Assembly (NCBI GenBank): GCA_050699595.1
Contig: JBOHFI010000025.1
Location: 9,260-73,259, forward strand
Source: GCA-003244245 sp050699595
Lineage (GTDB): Bacteria > Actinomycetota > Actinomycetes > Mycobacteriales > Pseudonocardiaceae
DNA: 64,000 nt
Reading direction: 5' to 3'
Part shown: one piece after another, positions 43,029 to 52,127 of the stretch
Layout of the letters: the number at the start of each line of letters is the position of its first letter
Position numbering within the stretch: position 1 is the first letter of the stretch
Position numbers and translations under genes: made by a program
The notes under the pieces: generated by a model
The model's database searches: none
Told to the model about the DNA's origin: nothing
What the model saw: the letters and a program-made list of their open reading frames with translations, nothing else

Positions 43029-43097
43029 GTGTCGTGAACTCGACGCCACGGACGTTTTCAGGCACTTGGGAGGTCGGTAGCGCCGAGTTCACGACAC
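43029..43097. repeat. inverted repeat element inside the vapC relic
   Basis: 14-bp arms gtgtcgtgaactcg (43029-43042) and its exact complement (43084-43097), with further partial pairing outward (tggtg...cacca) and a 41-nt loop. It sits where the toxin body should be. It may be a small palindromic insertion comparable to the hairpin at 35461. Confidence 0.65.
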
Positions 43098-43158
43098 ACC
43101 AGCCCCAGGGCGCGCCCGCAGGGGTCGGCGGTCGATCGCCCGACATCGTGTACCAGGA

Positions 43159-43410
43159 TCACGCGGCGGGTCCGCGTGAGTCACGAGTGATGCCCAGAGT
43201 GGCGGCTGAGGCGTCGAGTTCCTCGTCACCGAATGGTCCGTCCTCGGCTTCCCACGCGTCGACGGCCGCGCCGAGCAGATCGTTGCGGAGCCGGTCTGCC
43301 GCAGCGTGGGCCAGCCAATCCGAGACACTCATGCCGACCCGCTCGGCCGCGTCCCGCACGGCCGTACCGAGATCGGGTTCCATCGTCACCGAGAAGCGGT
43401 CCACCTGCAC
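43159..43410 (-). CDS. ribbon-helix-helix-like antitoxin, orphaned
   Basis: 83 residues from the GTG at 43410 (VQVDRFSVTMEPDLGTAVRDAAERVGMSVSDWLAHAAADRLRNDL). The beta-strand plus two helices agree with an RHH/CopG fold. The acidic tail AVDAWEAEDGPFGDEELDASAATLGI is antitoxin-like. A perfect 12-bp palindrome lies just upstream. Its toxin gene is only a relic downstream, so it is probably an orphan antitoxin. Confidence 0.65.
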   Translation of the reverse strand: MQVDRFSVTMEPDLGTAVRDAAERVGMSVSDWLAHAAADRLRNDLLGAAVDAWEAEDGPFGDEELDASAATLGITRDSRGPAA

Positions 43411-43412
43411 GC

Positions 43413-43424
43413 ATACGATCGTAT
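43413..43424. promoter_or_regulatory. palindromic operator ATACGATCGTAT
   Basis: Perfect 12-bp palindrome beginning 3 nt upstream of the antitoxin's GTG. A -10-like sequence is embedded in it. It is a typical autoregulatory operator position and suggests a leaderless transcript. Confidence 0.5.
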
Positions 43425-43474
43425 CGTCACGGTGTACCGGTGGAGCCACGATTACCGCAGGCGGAAGCGCTGAT
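43421..43474 (+). pseudogene. 3' relic of a toxin gene preceding the YgiT-type antitoxin
   Basis: The plus strand reads IVTVYRWSHDYRRRKR followed by TGA, whose last bases overlap the next gene's ATG (TGATG). YgiT-type zinc-finger antitoxins are normally preceded by a DUF4258-type toxin ending in such a basic VTVYR-like tail. Only the tail remains here, so the toxin has been deleted. Confidence 0.4.
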
Positions 43475-43709
43475 GCGATGCGATTACTGCGACAACGGTG
43501 AGCGGTGTCCGACCCGCCGTGCGCGGCTCGCGGAGCGTGATGGTCGGACCGCGCTGGTGCTCGGTGTTCCCGTCGAGGTCTGCCCCGCGTGTGGGCAGGT
43601 ATGGCTCACGATGGAGGTCGCCAAGCGCCTGGATCTTCTCTTCGACCGGCTGCTCGCCAGCGGTGCCGAATCGGCACAGGTCCATGGGGAGCAACCCCAG
43701 GCAGCCTGA
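43473..43709 (+). CDS. YgiT-type (MqsA-like) zinc-finger antitoxin
   Basis: 78 residues. It opens MRCDYCDNGERCPTRRARL and continues VEVCPACGQVWLTMEVAKRLDLLFDRLL. The paired CDYC and CPAC knuckles and the RTALVLGVPVEVCPACG strand are the MqsA N-terminal domain pattern. The start overlaps a relic of the usual upstream toxin. A second, truncated copy of this gene lies at 51423-51595. Confidence 0.75.
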   Translation: MRCDYCDNGERCPTRRARLAERDGRTALVLGVPVEVCPACGQVWLTMEVAKRLDLLFDRLLASGAESAQVHGEQPQAA

Positions 43710-43746
43710 ACGGCGCCAGCCCAGCGGGTTCCTGGTCAGCACGGGG

Positions 43747-43932
43747 TTACTGGCCATCGCACGGCCCTCCTGTGCCGAACACGAGGCCCAGGGCCTTCAG
43801 GATCTCCTTGCGCTCAGCTGGCTTGCTGCGCCACAGAATGGAGGCCAGGGCGAGCAGCACGGCGGTGCGGCCCAGGGGCGCGTACACAAAGCCGATCCCC
43901 CACAGTGCGGCGATCAACAGGTAGATGGTCAC
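43747..43932 (-). CDS. small membrane protein
   Basis: 61 residues from the GTG at 43932, with GAGGA upstream. One or two hydrophobic helices (TIYLLIAALWGIGFVYAPLG and TAVLLALASILW) precede a charged tail (RSKPAERKEILKALGLVF). It is divergent from the NACHT gene. It may be unrelated or an accessory membrane partner. Function unknown. Confidence 0.45.
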   Translation of the reverse strand: MTIYLLIAALWGIGFVYAPLGRTAVLLALASILWRSKPAERKEILKALGLVFGTGGPCDGQ

Positions 43933-44056
43933 GGAAGGTCCTCTCGATGGGTGCTGTGCTGCGCGGCTGCCGCTAGCGTGAGGGAAGCGCCGGTTGTCCG
44001 GACAGCGCTGGGACACTTCCCGGACAAATCCGGGGACAGAGGCCAGGGAGCGGGGA

Positions 44057-47000
44057 GTGGAACCCTCTGCGCAGGAACTCGCGTTCGCGCATGCGGTGGC
44101 GCGGCGCATGAACGACCTGAATCTCACCCAGAAGTCGGTGGCTAGGGCGATGGAGCTGGGGTACCCGAACCACGTATCCGAGATGTGCAGAGGCCGCTAC
44201 CTGCCCCCCAACGAGGAGAAACTCACCCAGCTGATCAAAAAGCTGGAGATGGACAAGACGCAGGAGTTGAGACTGAAGAGGCTGTGGGAGGAGGCACGGG
44301 CGGGTAGGGCCAAACGCACACAAGCCGAGAAGATGGCCCGCCACCAACAGCCCAGGTGCTGGCCAGAGGCACCCGTGCTGCCCGCGGAGGTCAACTCCCT
44401 GCTGGCCGCCCAGATCAGTGCGGCCAAGAAATTTCCCTACAAGCTGCACGGCGCGCGGCAGCCGTCGCTGGCCACGGTCTATGTGCGCCAAAAGTTGGGC
44501 AGCGCTGCCGGGGAGCAGCCCCGGCCCGAGCCGGCGTGGGATGGCCGGGAGCAGCCCCGGCCCGATCCGATGCGAGATGGTCGGGAGCAGCCAGGCCTGC
44601 CTGCCGCGCCGATCATGCGGCTGGCAGCGCGACCGCCGCCACGCCCCATCCAGGAAGTCCTCGACGGTTCCGACCACCTGCTGGTGACCGGCGGCCCAGG
44701 TCTGGGCAAGTCGACGATGTCGTTGCAGCTGGCTGCCGACATCGCCAAGAAGTGGGCGTCGCCCACCGGCAACGACACGGAGCCAATCAGCGAAGTCGTC
44801 GTGCCGCTGCGGCTGACCGCTCACGTGCTCGCTGGCCAGCTGAACAAGCCGTTTCCTGAGGCGCTCGCGTCCAGCATCTGCATCGAGTACGGCAGGCTGC
44901 TGACCGTCGCCGTCGACGCGCACCTGCTGGGCGACAAGGTTAAGGGCTGCCGCTGGCTACTGCTGATCGACGGGCTGGATGAGGTCACCAACAGCGCCGA
45001 TCGGGAAAACCTAGTGGAAACCCTGTCGTATTGGGCGTCCGGCCCCGACAAGCCGCCCTACCGGATCGTGCTCACCAGCAGGCCGATCGAGGGCGCCACG
45101 CTGGCCCCGCTGCTGCGCGCAGGGGTTGCCCACTACGAGCTGCAGCCCTTCGATGAGGAGGCGTTGCGCCGCTTCGCCGAGAACTGGTTCACTGATGAAG
45201 GCAGGGATACTGCGGACCGGTTCATGCGGCAGATCCGCAAGGCACACCTGGATGAGTTGCTCCGGGTGCCACTGCTGGCCACCATCACGGCGATCATGTT
45301 CGAGGAGCACGAGGACCGCCAGCTACCGGACAACCAGTATCAGCTGTACGAGGAGTATTTGGCGTACCTGCGGTCCGCGCGCACCGACGCATTGGGGCCG
45401 TTCGAGCACCTGCGCCCCCGTCTGCTGGAGCATCTGGGGCAGGTCCGGCTGGAGACCGACACATCGCTGGTGGAGGCCGCTCGCAGCTGGGTCGCCCAAC
45501 TCGCGCCCGAGGATCGGCCGCCCGGTTGGCAGAAGAGCTTGACCGCGTTCCTCGTCGCCGTCGGCCCGCTTGTCCGCCGGGGCGAGGAGCTGTGGTTTCT
45601 GCACCACAGTTTCGCTGAGCATTTGGCAACCACTGCCGAGGCCCGCCGGCTGCCCGAGGCATTCGACCCCGAACACGACGCCTTCGCTCGCCTGCTGCAT
45701 GCCGAGCGCCATGGCGTGTCTGGGCGCCACGCCCGTGTGTTGCTGCACTACACCCGCTTGCGCCCGGCTGAGGCCGACCGGCTGGTGCAGTGGTTGCACG
45801 GTAGTACCCCCGGCCATCAGCTGCTGGCGGCGCGGCTGCTGGCCTGGCACGTCCCCGCCAGCGCCGAGGTGGTCGACGCCTTCCTCACCAAGGCCAGGGC
45901 ATGGGCGATGACGACGCAGTACTCGGCCAAGGAGATCCTGAGCCGGGTCAGCCGCGCCGCGCACCACCCCAGTCTGGTCCCGTGGCTGGCCGACCTCATG
46001 CGCGACGGCACCGCGCCGTGGCGGTCGCGGGTAGAGGTCGCCACCGCACTGGCCGCCCGGCTGCGCGGGACGCACGCTGAGGAGGCCACCGCGGTGCTGC
46101 GCGAGGTCGTGGAGGACACGGCGGTGCCCGTCGCGGATCGGCTCACCGCCGCTGAGAGCTTGACACAGTGCGGTTCGAGCGAACGCGAGGCTGCGGAACG
46201 CGGGCTGAGGTTGGTGTGCGACGACCCCTCGGCGGAGGCGGTGCACCGCCGAGACGCCGCGGTCGTCCTGGCCGGTCTCGGCCCGCAGGCTCGTGTTCAT
46301 GCCGTGCAGGTGCTGGCGGAGTCGTTGGACGATCCCCAGACACCGACACTGGATCTGGTTGAGCTGGCCGCTGGACTGGCCGATATCGGCGCGGAGTTCC
46401 ACGAGCGCAGCGCGGAAGTCTTCCATGCGGTATTGCGCGACCGTGCCCGCACAACGGTGGGCTGCGAGAGTGCGGCGGCCGGGCTCGCGGCACTGGGACC
46501 CCAGCATCTGGCAGAAGCCGTTGCCGCGTTGGCCGACTTAGCCACCGACGGAAGTCTCGACCACTTGGACCGGGCCGTCGCCGTCGATGAACTTGCCGAG
46601 ATGGGGCCGCAGTACCTGGTCGTGGCGGATAGAAACCTGCTGGACATGTTGGCCGAATCGGCCGTGGAGGCTTACGGGTGGTGGTCCTGCGGAGCCGTCC
46701 TCGCCGGGCTCGGCCCCGAGTCCCACCCGCGGGCCGCCGTGTACCTGCGCAGGGTCATCGCCGACCGTGACGTGGATGCGAGCTTAACCCTGGCGGCGGC
46801 GCGGAACCTGGTCGATCTCGGACCGGGCTTCCATGCCGAGGCCGCGCAGGAATTCCACCGCCTCGCGAACGACCCGCTCGTGGACGGGTCCGCGCACGCC
46901 AGAGCACTAGGCCAGCTCGTCCGATTGGGCACACCACATCGAGTCTCTGCCGTGGGCCGGTTACGCGCCGAGCTCGGCGACCGCGACGTCTCTCCCGACA

Positions 47001-49495
47001 CCCGCTGCGCGGTGGCCAGGGAACTCGTGGAACTCGACCCGGAGTACCACACCGAGGCGGCCACCGCCCTGCGGGAGATCATCTCTGGACAGACCGACGC
47101 CGGCGTCGTCTGCAGCGCCTGGGGCATCCTGGCGACACTCGGCACCCGGTTCCGCGAACGGGCCGCCGAAGCGCTGCTCGCGATGCTCGGACCGCCCGCC
47201 GTGGACGCCCGCACGCTGGAAAACGCGGCACACGAACTCACCAGGCTGGAGGATGGACACCGGCAGCGGGCCGCCGACGCGCTGGCAGCCGTGCTCTCCG
47301 ATGCGACGCGGAGTGACGTGTCACGCGCGCGCGCCGTCCAAGCGCTCGTCAACCTTGGCGGCCAGTTCCACAGCGTCGGGATAGGGGGATTCCTTCAGCT
47401 ATTGCATCGGTGCGCCGACCCTCGTCTGCTCCTCGACTGGGTGGGCGACCTTGCGGGACTCGAGACCGGTCGGCGCGCGGAGATGGCCGACGCCGTGCGC
47501 GAACTGATGTCCGACCCGGACGCCGGGCCCGACCGCATCTGGCGGTCGGCACGGGCGTTGGTGGACCTCGGCTGCGGGAACACCCCCGAGGTCGTGGCCG
47601 CGCTGCGCACCGTCGTCGACGACGAGTCAGCCAACCCGTCCGCCCGGTGTGACGCCGCCGTCACTCTCGAGGGGCTGGACCACGAACACGTTCCGGACGC
47701 CGTCGTCGCCGCGTTGCGAGACATCGCCACGTCGACCTCCTTGCCCGCCACGTGGCGAGAGGCGGTACTCGACCTCACCCGCCTCGACGACGACCCGGTG
47801 CCGCTGATTCGCGCGCTACTCGACAACCAGGACACCGACCGCGCGCTGCGGGAGACCGCCGCGTCAGTGCTGCCCCGGCTTCGTCCCGATCTAGCTGACA
47901 AGGCGATCGCCGAACTGCGGCGCCAGGCCGGGGACGAGTACCTAGATTTCTGGCAGCGCACGGACGTGGTCATGCGTCTGGCCACGCTCGATCCCGCCAC
48001 TCGCGAGGGCGCGATCGCTTTCCACCGGGTGCTGCTCGACGACGAGGACGAGCGGATCGACGTGCGCTGCTACGCCGCCTACCGGCTCGTCCAGCTCGAC
48101 CGAACCTGCTGGCAGACAGCGGTCGCCACCCTGCGTCGGCTGTCGGTCAACCCGCGGGCGACACCTGCGGACCAACAGGTCACGATCACCGGACTAACCT
48201 GCTTGAAAGCACTGCAGCCCGGTGAGGCTGACTGGTGTGCCCTGGCCATCGCGCACCACCCCGCCGCGCGGCCCGCCGAACGCCAGAGGGCGATCAAGAC
48301 CTTGTCCGGGCCCTTGCGCCTGGACGTCCAGCGCGCCCTACTAGCCGACCACGCGGCGCCGATCACTGTGCGGGTGCCTGAACCCGAGTATCGGACGGAA
48401 CGTCCCCTTGCCACCGAAACCGAGGCCGTCGTCCGCGACGTGCTCGGCGCTGTCGAGTCCAGTGCCGCCGAGCGAGTCGACGCGGCAGCGGCGCTGGCCA
48501 CGCTGTCACCTCGGCTCGTGCCTGAGGCGGCGCGTTTCCTGGAGAACTTATCCCTCGGCGGGGGCCAGGCCGCGTTCCGTGCGCTGGTTGCATTGGCGGG
48601 GCTGGGCGGGAAATGGTGGCATCGGGTGCGCGACGACGCAGAACGCGCGGTGGCCGACAGCTCTCGGTCGCGGCGCGAGCGGTACCGCGCGGCCGACGTG
48701 CTCAGCAGGATTCACTCGGATCCGAGCCCGAACGTCCTGGAGTTTCTGCGCAAGGTGGCATCGGACGAGCGGACCTCCGACCTGCGCCGGGTCGGCGCAC
48801 TGGTCGCGCTGCGCCGCGCCGATGGACCCGGTCAGTTGCGGGCCCTGCGCGACGATGAGCGGGCCCGGCCCGCCACCCGGTGGCGGGCGGCCACCGAGCT
48901 GCTCGGGTACACCGTCAAAGACCGCGCCGCGTCGGCGCAGGTGCTCCACCAGATCGCCACCGACACCGCTGCCCGGCCCGCGCTGCGCTGGCGTGTCGCG
49001 GAGGAACTCGCCAAGCTCGGCGTCCCTGGTCGGGACGGGGCGGTCACCGCGCTTCGGTCCATCACCGCCGACGACACCCTGCCGGTGACCGCCCGGGCGA
49101 AGGCGGCACGACTGCTCGCCGAGATCCGACCCAGCAGCCTCGGCGAGGCGCTCACCATCCTCCGCAGACTGGCCGGCACCGATAACCCGTTGCACCGCAG
49201 GCAGGTCCTACTGGCGATGGGATCACTCGATACCACCGAGGCGGTCCCCCCGTTGCGCGCAATGCTGCACGACCGCACACTCGGCCCAGTCGTGCGGCTG
49301 CGCTGCGCCGAGGCGCTCGCCCAGCTGCGCCGCGACCAGCGGGAGACCGCGTCGATCGTGGCACGCGAGCTGATGCGCGACGACACCATCCCGCGCCACG
49401 TCCGGTCCCGGGCCGCGCGCGACCTCGCCCGATGGAGCGAGCTGTGCCGGGATGAGGCCCGCGAGCTGCTCTACGCAGGGATTGAGTCAGACTGA
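44057..49495 (+). CDS. HTH-NACHT NTPase with long alpha-helical repeat region
   Basis: 1,812 residues from the GTG at 44057. The N-terminal XRE-like helix-turn-helix is ELAFAHAVARRMNDLNLTQKSVARAMELGYPNHVSEMCRGRYLPP. A linker follows with three short tandem repeats of the type DGREQPRPxP (44500-44600). The NACHT ATPase has Walker A GGPGLGKS at 212-219, Walker B LLLIDGLDEV with Asp305, and the sensor RIVLTSRPIEG. From about residue 620 to the end, roughly 1,200 residues are HEAT/armadillo-like repeats with the recurring pattern AxxLxxLG...A...L.....D. This STAND layout matches bacterial NACHT sensors proposed for anti-phage defence, with the repeats sensing and the N-terminus as effector. Here the N-terminal domain is a DNA-binding fold rather than a nuclease. 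The rather longer TTG start at 43994 is less likely. Confidence 0.85.
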   Translation: MEPSAQELAFAHAVARRMNDLNLTQKSVARAMELGYPNHVSEMCRGRYLPPNEEKLTQLIKKLEMDKTQELRLKRLWEEARAGRAKRTQAEKMARHQQPRCWPEAPVLPAEVNSLLAAQISAAKKFPYKLHGARQPSLATVYVRQKLGSAAGEQPRPEPAWDGREQPRPDPMRDGREQPGLPAAPIMRLAARPPPRPIQEVLDGSDHLLVTGGPGLGKSTMSLQLAADIAKKWASPTGNDTEPISEVVVPLRLTAHVLAGQLNKPFPEALASSICIEYGRLLTVAVDAHLLGDKVKGCRWLLLIDGLDEVTNSADRENLVETLSYWASGPDKPPYRIVLTSRPIEGATLAPLLRAGVAHYELQPFDEEALRRFAENWFTDEGRDTADRFMRQIRKAHLDELLRVPLLATITAIMFEEHEDRQLPDNQYQLYEEYLAYLRSARTDALGPFEHLRPRLLEHLGQVRLETDTSLVEAARSWVAQLAPEDRPPGWQKSLTAFLVAVGPLVRRGEELWFLHHSFAEHLATTAEARRLPEAFDPEHDAFARLLHAERHGVSGRHARVLLHYTRLRPAEADRLVQWLHGSTPGHQLLAARLLAWHVPASAEVVDAFLTKARAWAMTTQYSAKEILSRVSRAAHHPSLVPWLADLMRDGTAPWRSRVEVATALAARLRGTHAEEATAVLREVVEDTAVPVADRLTAAESLTQCGSSEREAAERGLRLVCDDPSAEAVHRRDAAVVLAGLGPQARVHAVQVLAESLDDPQTPTLDLVELAAGLADIGAEFHERSAEVFHAVLRDRARTTVGCESAAAGLAALGPQHLAEAVAALADLATDGSLDHLDRAVAVDELAEMGPQYLVVADRNLLDMLAESAVEAYGWWSCGAVLAGLGPESHPRAAVYLRRVIADRDVDASLTLAAARNLVDLGPGFHAEAAQEFHRLANDPLVDGSAHARALGQLVRLGTPHRVSAVGRLRAELGDRDVSPDTRCAVARELVELDPEYHTEAATALREIISGQTDAGVVCSAWGILATLGTRFRERAAEALLAMLGPPAVDARTLENAAHELTRLEDGHRQRAADALAAVLSDATRSDVSRARAVQALVNLGGQFHSVGIGGFLQLLHRCADPRLLLDWVGDLAGLETGRRAEMADAVRELMSDPDAGPDRIWRSARALVDLGCGNTPEVVAALRTVVDDESANPSARCDAAVTLEGLDHEHVPDAVVAALRDIATSTSLPATWREAVLDLTRLDDDPVPLIRALLDNQDTDRALRETAASVLPRLRPDLADKAIAELRRQAGDEYLDFWQRTDVVMRLATLDPATREGAIAFHRVLLDDEDERIDVRCYAAYRLVQLDRTCWQTAVATLRRLSVNPRATPADQQVTITGLTCLKALQPGEADWCALAIAHHPAARPAERQRAIKTLSGPLRLDVQRALLADHAAPITVRVPEPEYRTERPLATETEAVVRDVLGAVESSAAERVDAAAALATLSPRLVPEAARFLENLSLGGGQAAFRALVALAGLGGKWWHRVRDDAERAVADSSRSRRERYRAADVLSRIHSDPSPNVLEFLRKVASDERTSDLRRVGALVALRRADGPGQLRALRDDERARPATRWRAATELLGYTVKDRAASAQVLHQIATDTAARPALRWRVAEELAKLGVPGRDGAVTALRSITADDTLPVTARAKAARLLAEIRPSSLGEALTILRRLAGTDNPLHRRQVLLAMGSLDTTEAVPPLRAMLHDRTLGPVVRLRCAEALAQLRRDQRETASIVARELMRDDTIPRHVRSRAARDLARWSELCRDEARELLYAGIESD

Positions 49496-49528
49496 GCTAG
49501 GAGCCACATCGTCGTTCGGCTACTAATC

Positions 49529-49566
49529 AGGCTAGCCGCAGGCTATAACAGAGGCTAAACTAGCCT
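49529..49566. promoter_or_regulatory. operator of the phd-relE pair
   Basis: Three AGGCTA half-sites (49529, 49540, 49552) and one inverted TAGCCT (49561-49566) fall within 38 bp, ending next to the GTG at 49568. Repeated half-sites at this place suit cooperative autoregulation by the Phd/RelE complex. Confidence 0.55.
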
Positions 49567-49567
49567 G

Positions 49568-49843
49568 GTGAGGACACTACCGCTGAGCGAGGCCAAGGAC
49601 AAACTCTCGGCCTTGATCGACGAAACCGAGGCGACGCACGAGATCATCACCATCACTCGCCACGGCCGGCCGGCCGCGGTGCTGATGGCAGCAGATGACC
49701 TCGAGTCCTTGCATGAGACCCTCTACTGGCTGTCCAAGCCCGGTATCGCCGAGTCGATCACCCAAGCCGAACGGGAGTATGCAGCCAACGAAACCACCAG
49801 CGGCGATGACCTGCGAACCGGGTTGGGCCTGCCGCAACAGTGA
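49568..49843 (+). CDS. Phd/YefM-family antitoxin
   Basis: 91 residues. It reads RTLPLSEAKDKLSALIDETEATHEIITITRHGRPAAVLMAADDLESLHETL, the Phd/YefM DNA-binding domain, followed by a helical tail that would neutralise the toxin. The GTG start lies directly after a cluster of half-sites. The stop overlaps the toxin's start (GTGA). Confidence 0.9.
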   Translation: MRTLPLSEAKDKLSALIDETEATHEIITITRHGRPAAVLMAADDLESLHETLYWLSKPGIAESITQAEREYAANETTSGDDLRTGLGLPQQ

Positions 49844-50118
49844 GCTCCGCAGCCCCATATCGCATTGAGGTGAGCAGCGAGGCGCGCCGTGGCCTGCACC
49901 GCCTACCCGGCAAGGTCACTGCTGCGATCGTCGAATTCATCACCGGCCCGCTGGCCGCCAACCCCATTCGGCTCAGCAAGCCGCTGAACGGCGAACTCGC
50001 CTCGTATCGCAGCGCTCGACGCGGAGATTACCGCGTTCTCATCCGCATCGACGAGGGCGACCGCGCCGTACTCGTCATACGGATCGACCATCGCGCGGAC
50101 GTCTACAGAGCCCGGTGA
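49840..50118 (+). CDS. relE: RelE/ParE-family toxin
   Basis: 92 residues from the GTG at 49840. The RelE fold is visible: YRIEVSSEARRGLHRLPGKVTAAIVEFI, then SKPLNGELASYRSARRGDYRVLIRIDEGDRAVLVIRIDHRADVYR. The conserved basic residues and the terminal HRxxVYR motif mark a ribosome-dependent mRNA interferase. It is coupled to the preceding antitoxin by a 4-nt overlap. Confidence 0.92.
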   Translation: MSSAAPYRIEVSSEARRGLHRLPGKVTAAIVEFITGPLAANPIRLSKPLNGELASYRSARRGDYRVLIRIDEGDRAVLVIRIDHRADVYRAR

Positions 50119-50136
50119 TGCTGCCTTCTGCGTTGG

Positions 50137-51245
50137 TCAGGCCGGTTCGTGAGCTGTCCACAGTGCTGAGATCGGGAGGCAGCTCAATGCCTCGCCGAAA
50201 CTGAGCTGGTGGGTGCCGCAGTAGAGCACGAGACCGGCGCGAAAGCGGGAGCCGACTCGGCGTTGGAGCAGCCTGAGTCCTCGGAAGTCGTCCGCACGGA
50301 CGGTCTCTGCTGCCTTGACCTCGATTCCCACAATCCGGCCGGTGTTGTCTTCGAGTACGCCGTCAACCTCGTACTGGTCGCGGTCTCGATAGTGGTAGAG
50401 CCTGGCTGATGTGCTTGACCAGGTGAGTTGGCGCGCTAGCTCACCGAGCACGAAGTTCTCCAATAGGCTGCCTCGGGAGTCATCCGGTGCGCCTGGAGTC
50501 AGGTGGGCCGCCATGCCGCTGTCCACGAAGATGAGCTTCGGGGTGGCGATCGCGCGCGTCGTGGCGTTCGCTGACCAGGCTGGAACGAGTCGAACCAGGT
50601 AGATCGTCTCCAAGATCTCCAGGTAGTTGCGGACCGTGGGTGCGGAGATCCTCAGGTCGCCGGCGAGTCGGCTGGCGTTGAGTAACCCGCCGACTTGGGC
50701 CGCGAGCAGCGAGAGGAGACGGCGCATGTCGCCAGCGCGTTCGATGTCGGCGACTTGCTTGAAATCGCGCGCCAAGATGTCGGAGAGATAACCGTCAAAG
50801 AATCGCGCGCGGCGCCGCGGCGCGGCGCGCCGGACCGTTTCCGGGTATCCCCCCCGGGTGGCGCGGGCGAGGTAGTCCTTCCGGTTCAGTTCCTCGGGCT
50901 CAACGCGCAAGTCAGCGCCGGTTTCGAAGACTGCATCGACGAAGCCGTCGCCAGCTCCGTCGATCTCGCCTTGGGAGAGCGGCCAGAGCTCGATGGTCTC
51001 GGATCGATGAGCATCAACCCGTCATGGCGGACGAACCGAACCGGGTCCTCAGCGGCGGCCGCTCGGGTCACCGGATCGTCGAGGAATCGCGCGGTGCCGT
51101 CGACATACTGGCGGAGCACCAGCTCGGCGAGGGTGCTCTTGCCGACCTGCCGAGCGCCGGTCACGACGACGACACGGGTGTCGTCCAGAGTGTCGCGGAT
51201 CAGCCCGGTCGCTCGTCGGGGGAAGTAGTCGCCAGCGACTCGCAT
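50137..51245 (-). pseudogene. AAA (DUF4143-type) ATPase, internal deletion and frameshift
   Basis: The N-terminal piece (51245 downward) reads MRVAGDYFPRRATGLIRDTLDDTRVVVVTGARQVGKSTLAELVL and goes to LMLID. At about 51003-51007 the frame breaks. Another frame then continues ETIELWPLSQGEIDGAGDG and flows into the second ORF (RVEPEELNRKDYLARATRGGYPETVRR, then the DUF4143 domain with LLENFVLGELARQL, DQYEVDGVLE and GIEVKAAETV). The usual Walker B continuation and sensor (about 50 residues) are missing between the two, so the ATPase is inactive. The gene belongs to the AAA_14/DUF4143 family, often mobile and associated with toxin-antitoxin-like loci. Confidence 0.85.
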
Positions 51246-51359
51246 CCCCTGATCCTAGCTGATGGCTTTCAATCTGCCGAACACCAATTCTTCGATCTGC
51301 CGAACCAATCGCCTTCACTATGCCGAAAGGCGCCTCGGAGATCTGCCGCTCTCCGGCAA

Positions 51360-51598
51360 GCCCCCGTCGTCGGTCGTCGGGATCGTTGGTCAGCACTCGA
51401 TCGTCACCGCACTACCTGCGTAGGTCGGACCGCGCTGGTGCTGAGTGTTCCCGTCGAGGTCTGTCCCGCGTGTGGGCAAGTATGGCTCACAATGGAGGTC
51501 GCCAAGCGCCTGGACATTCTCTTGGACCGGCTGCTCGCCAGCGGTGCCGAATCGACACAGGTCCACTGGGAGCAACCTCAGGCAGCCTGGACGGCACC
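51360..51598. pseudogene. relics of a PIN toxin tail and a YgiT-type antitoxin
   Basis: 51423-51595 (plus) is a near copy of 43542-43708 in the YgiT-type gene: RTALVLSVPVEVCPACGQVWLTMEVAKRLDILLDRLLASGAESTQVHWEQPQAA. It has lost the first zinc knuckle and the natural stop. Just upstream, the minus strand at about 51360-51396 reads VLTNDPDDRR, matching the VapC tail relic at 42960. Both blocks are thus duplicated between the 43-kb and 51-kb parts of the island. Confidence 0.7.
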
Positions 51599-51635
51599 AT
51601 CGCTCACCACCGACATCAGTAGTAGTGTTGATATC

Positions 51636-52127
51636 ATGAGTGTGGGTGCGTACGACCAAGTCCCGTTCACTGAGTTGCTGCGGGAGCCTTCCGCCACGGC
51701 TGGGCGTCTGCACGACACCCGCCGCCTGCACCTGCGCCGCCGGGACGCCGAGGACTTGGTGCTACAAAGCGCGGAACGTGCGGCGCGAGAAGACGAGGTC
51801 ATCGACGTGTCCGCGCGGCTGCTCGCTGGGTTCGTGCACGACACGGACGGAGCGCTGATTCTGCGCCGCATCCTGCCTCAGGCCCTGCCGTGGGTGACCT
51901 TCCTGCCGACCAAGGCTGTCGAGGAGCTCGTGGAGGAGCTGGTGGCCACGCTGCAAGCGGCGGTGTCGATCGACAACCTGTGGCCGGTCTCGCAACTGCT
52001 GGTTGAGTGGCGGCACACGGCCGAGATCTACGCCGATCCCCTGCTGCATACCGCAGCAACACGTGAGCTTGACGACGATGACGGCGGTCCGGTCCCGCGC
52101 CCGGAAGCGCCGGAGAGCGTGGCGTGA
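51636..52127 (+). CDS. probable antitoxin of a type II-like pair
   Basis: 163 residues from the ATG at 51636 (MSVGAYDQVPFTELLREPSATAGRLHDTRRLHLRRRDAEDLVLQSAERAAREDEVIDVSARLL). The N-terminal segment resembles prevent-host-death-like folds (xFTELLRxPxxxxxxL...LxLRRRDxEDLxL). The remainder is an acidic helical domain. It overlaps the next gene's start by 4 nt. Family uncertain. The role is inferred from size, overlap and the toxin-like partner. A shortened, fused relic of the same pair lies at 58139-58315. Confidence 0.6.
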   Translation: MSVGAYDQVPFTELLREPSATAGRLHDTRRLHLRRRDAEDLVLQSAERAAREDEVIDVSARLLAGFVHDTDGALILRRILPQALPWVTFLPTKAVEELVEELVATLQAAVSIDNLWPVSQLLVEWRHTAEIYADPLLHTAATRELDDDDGGPVPRPEAPESVA

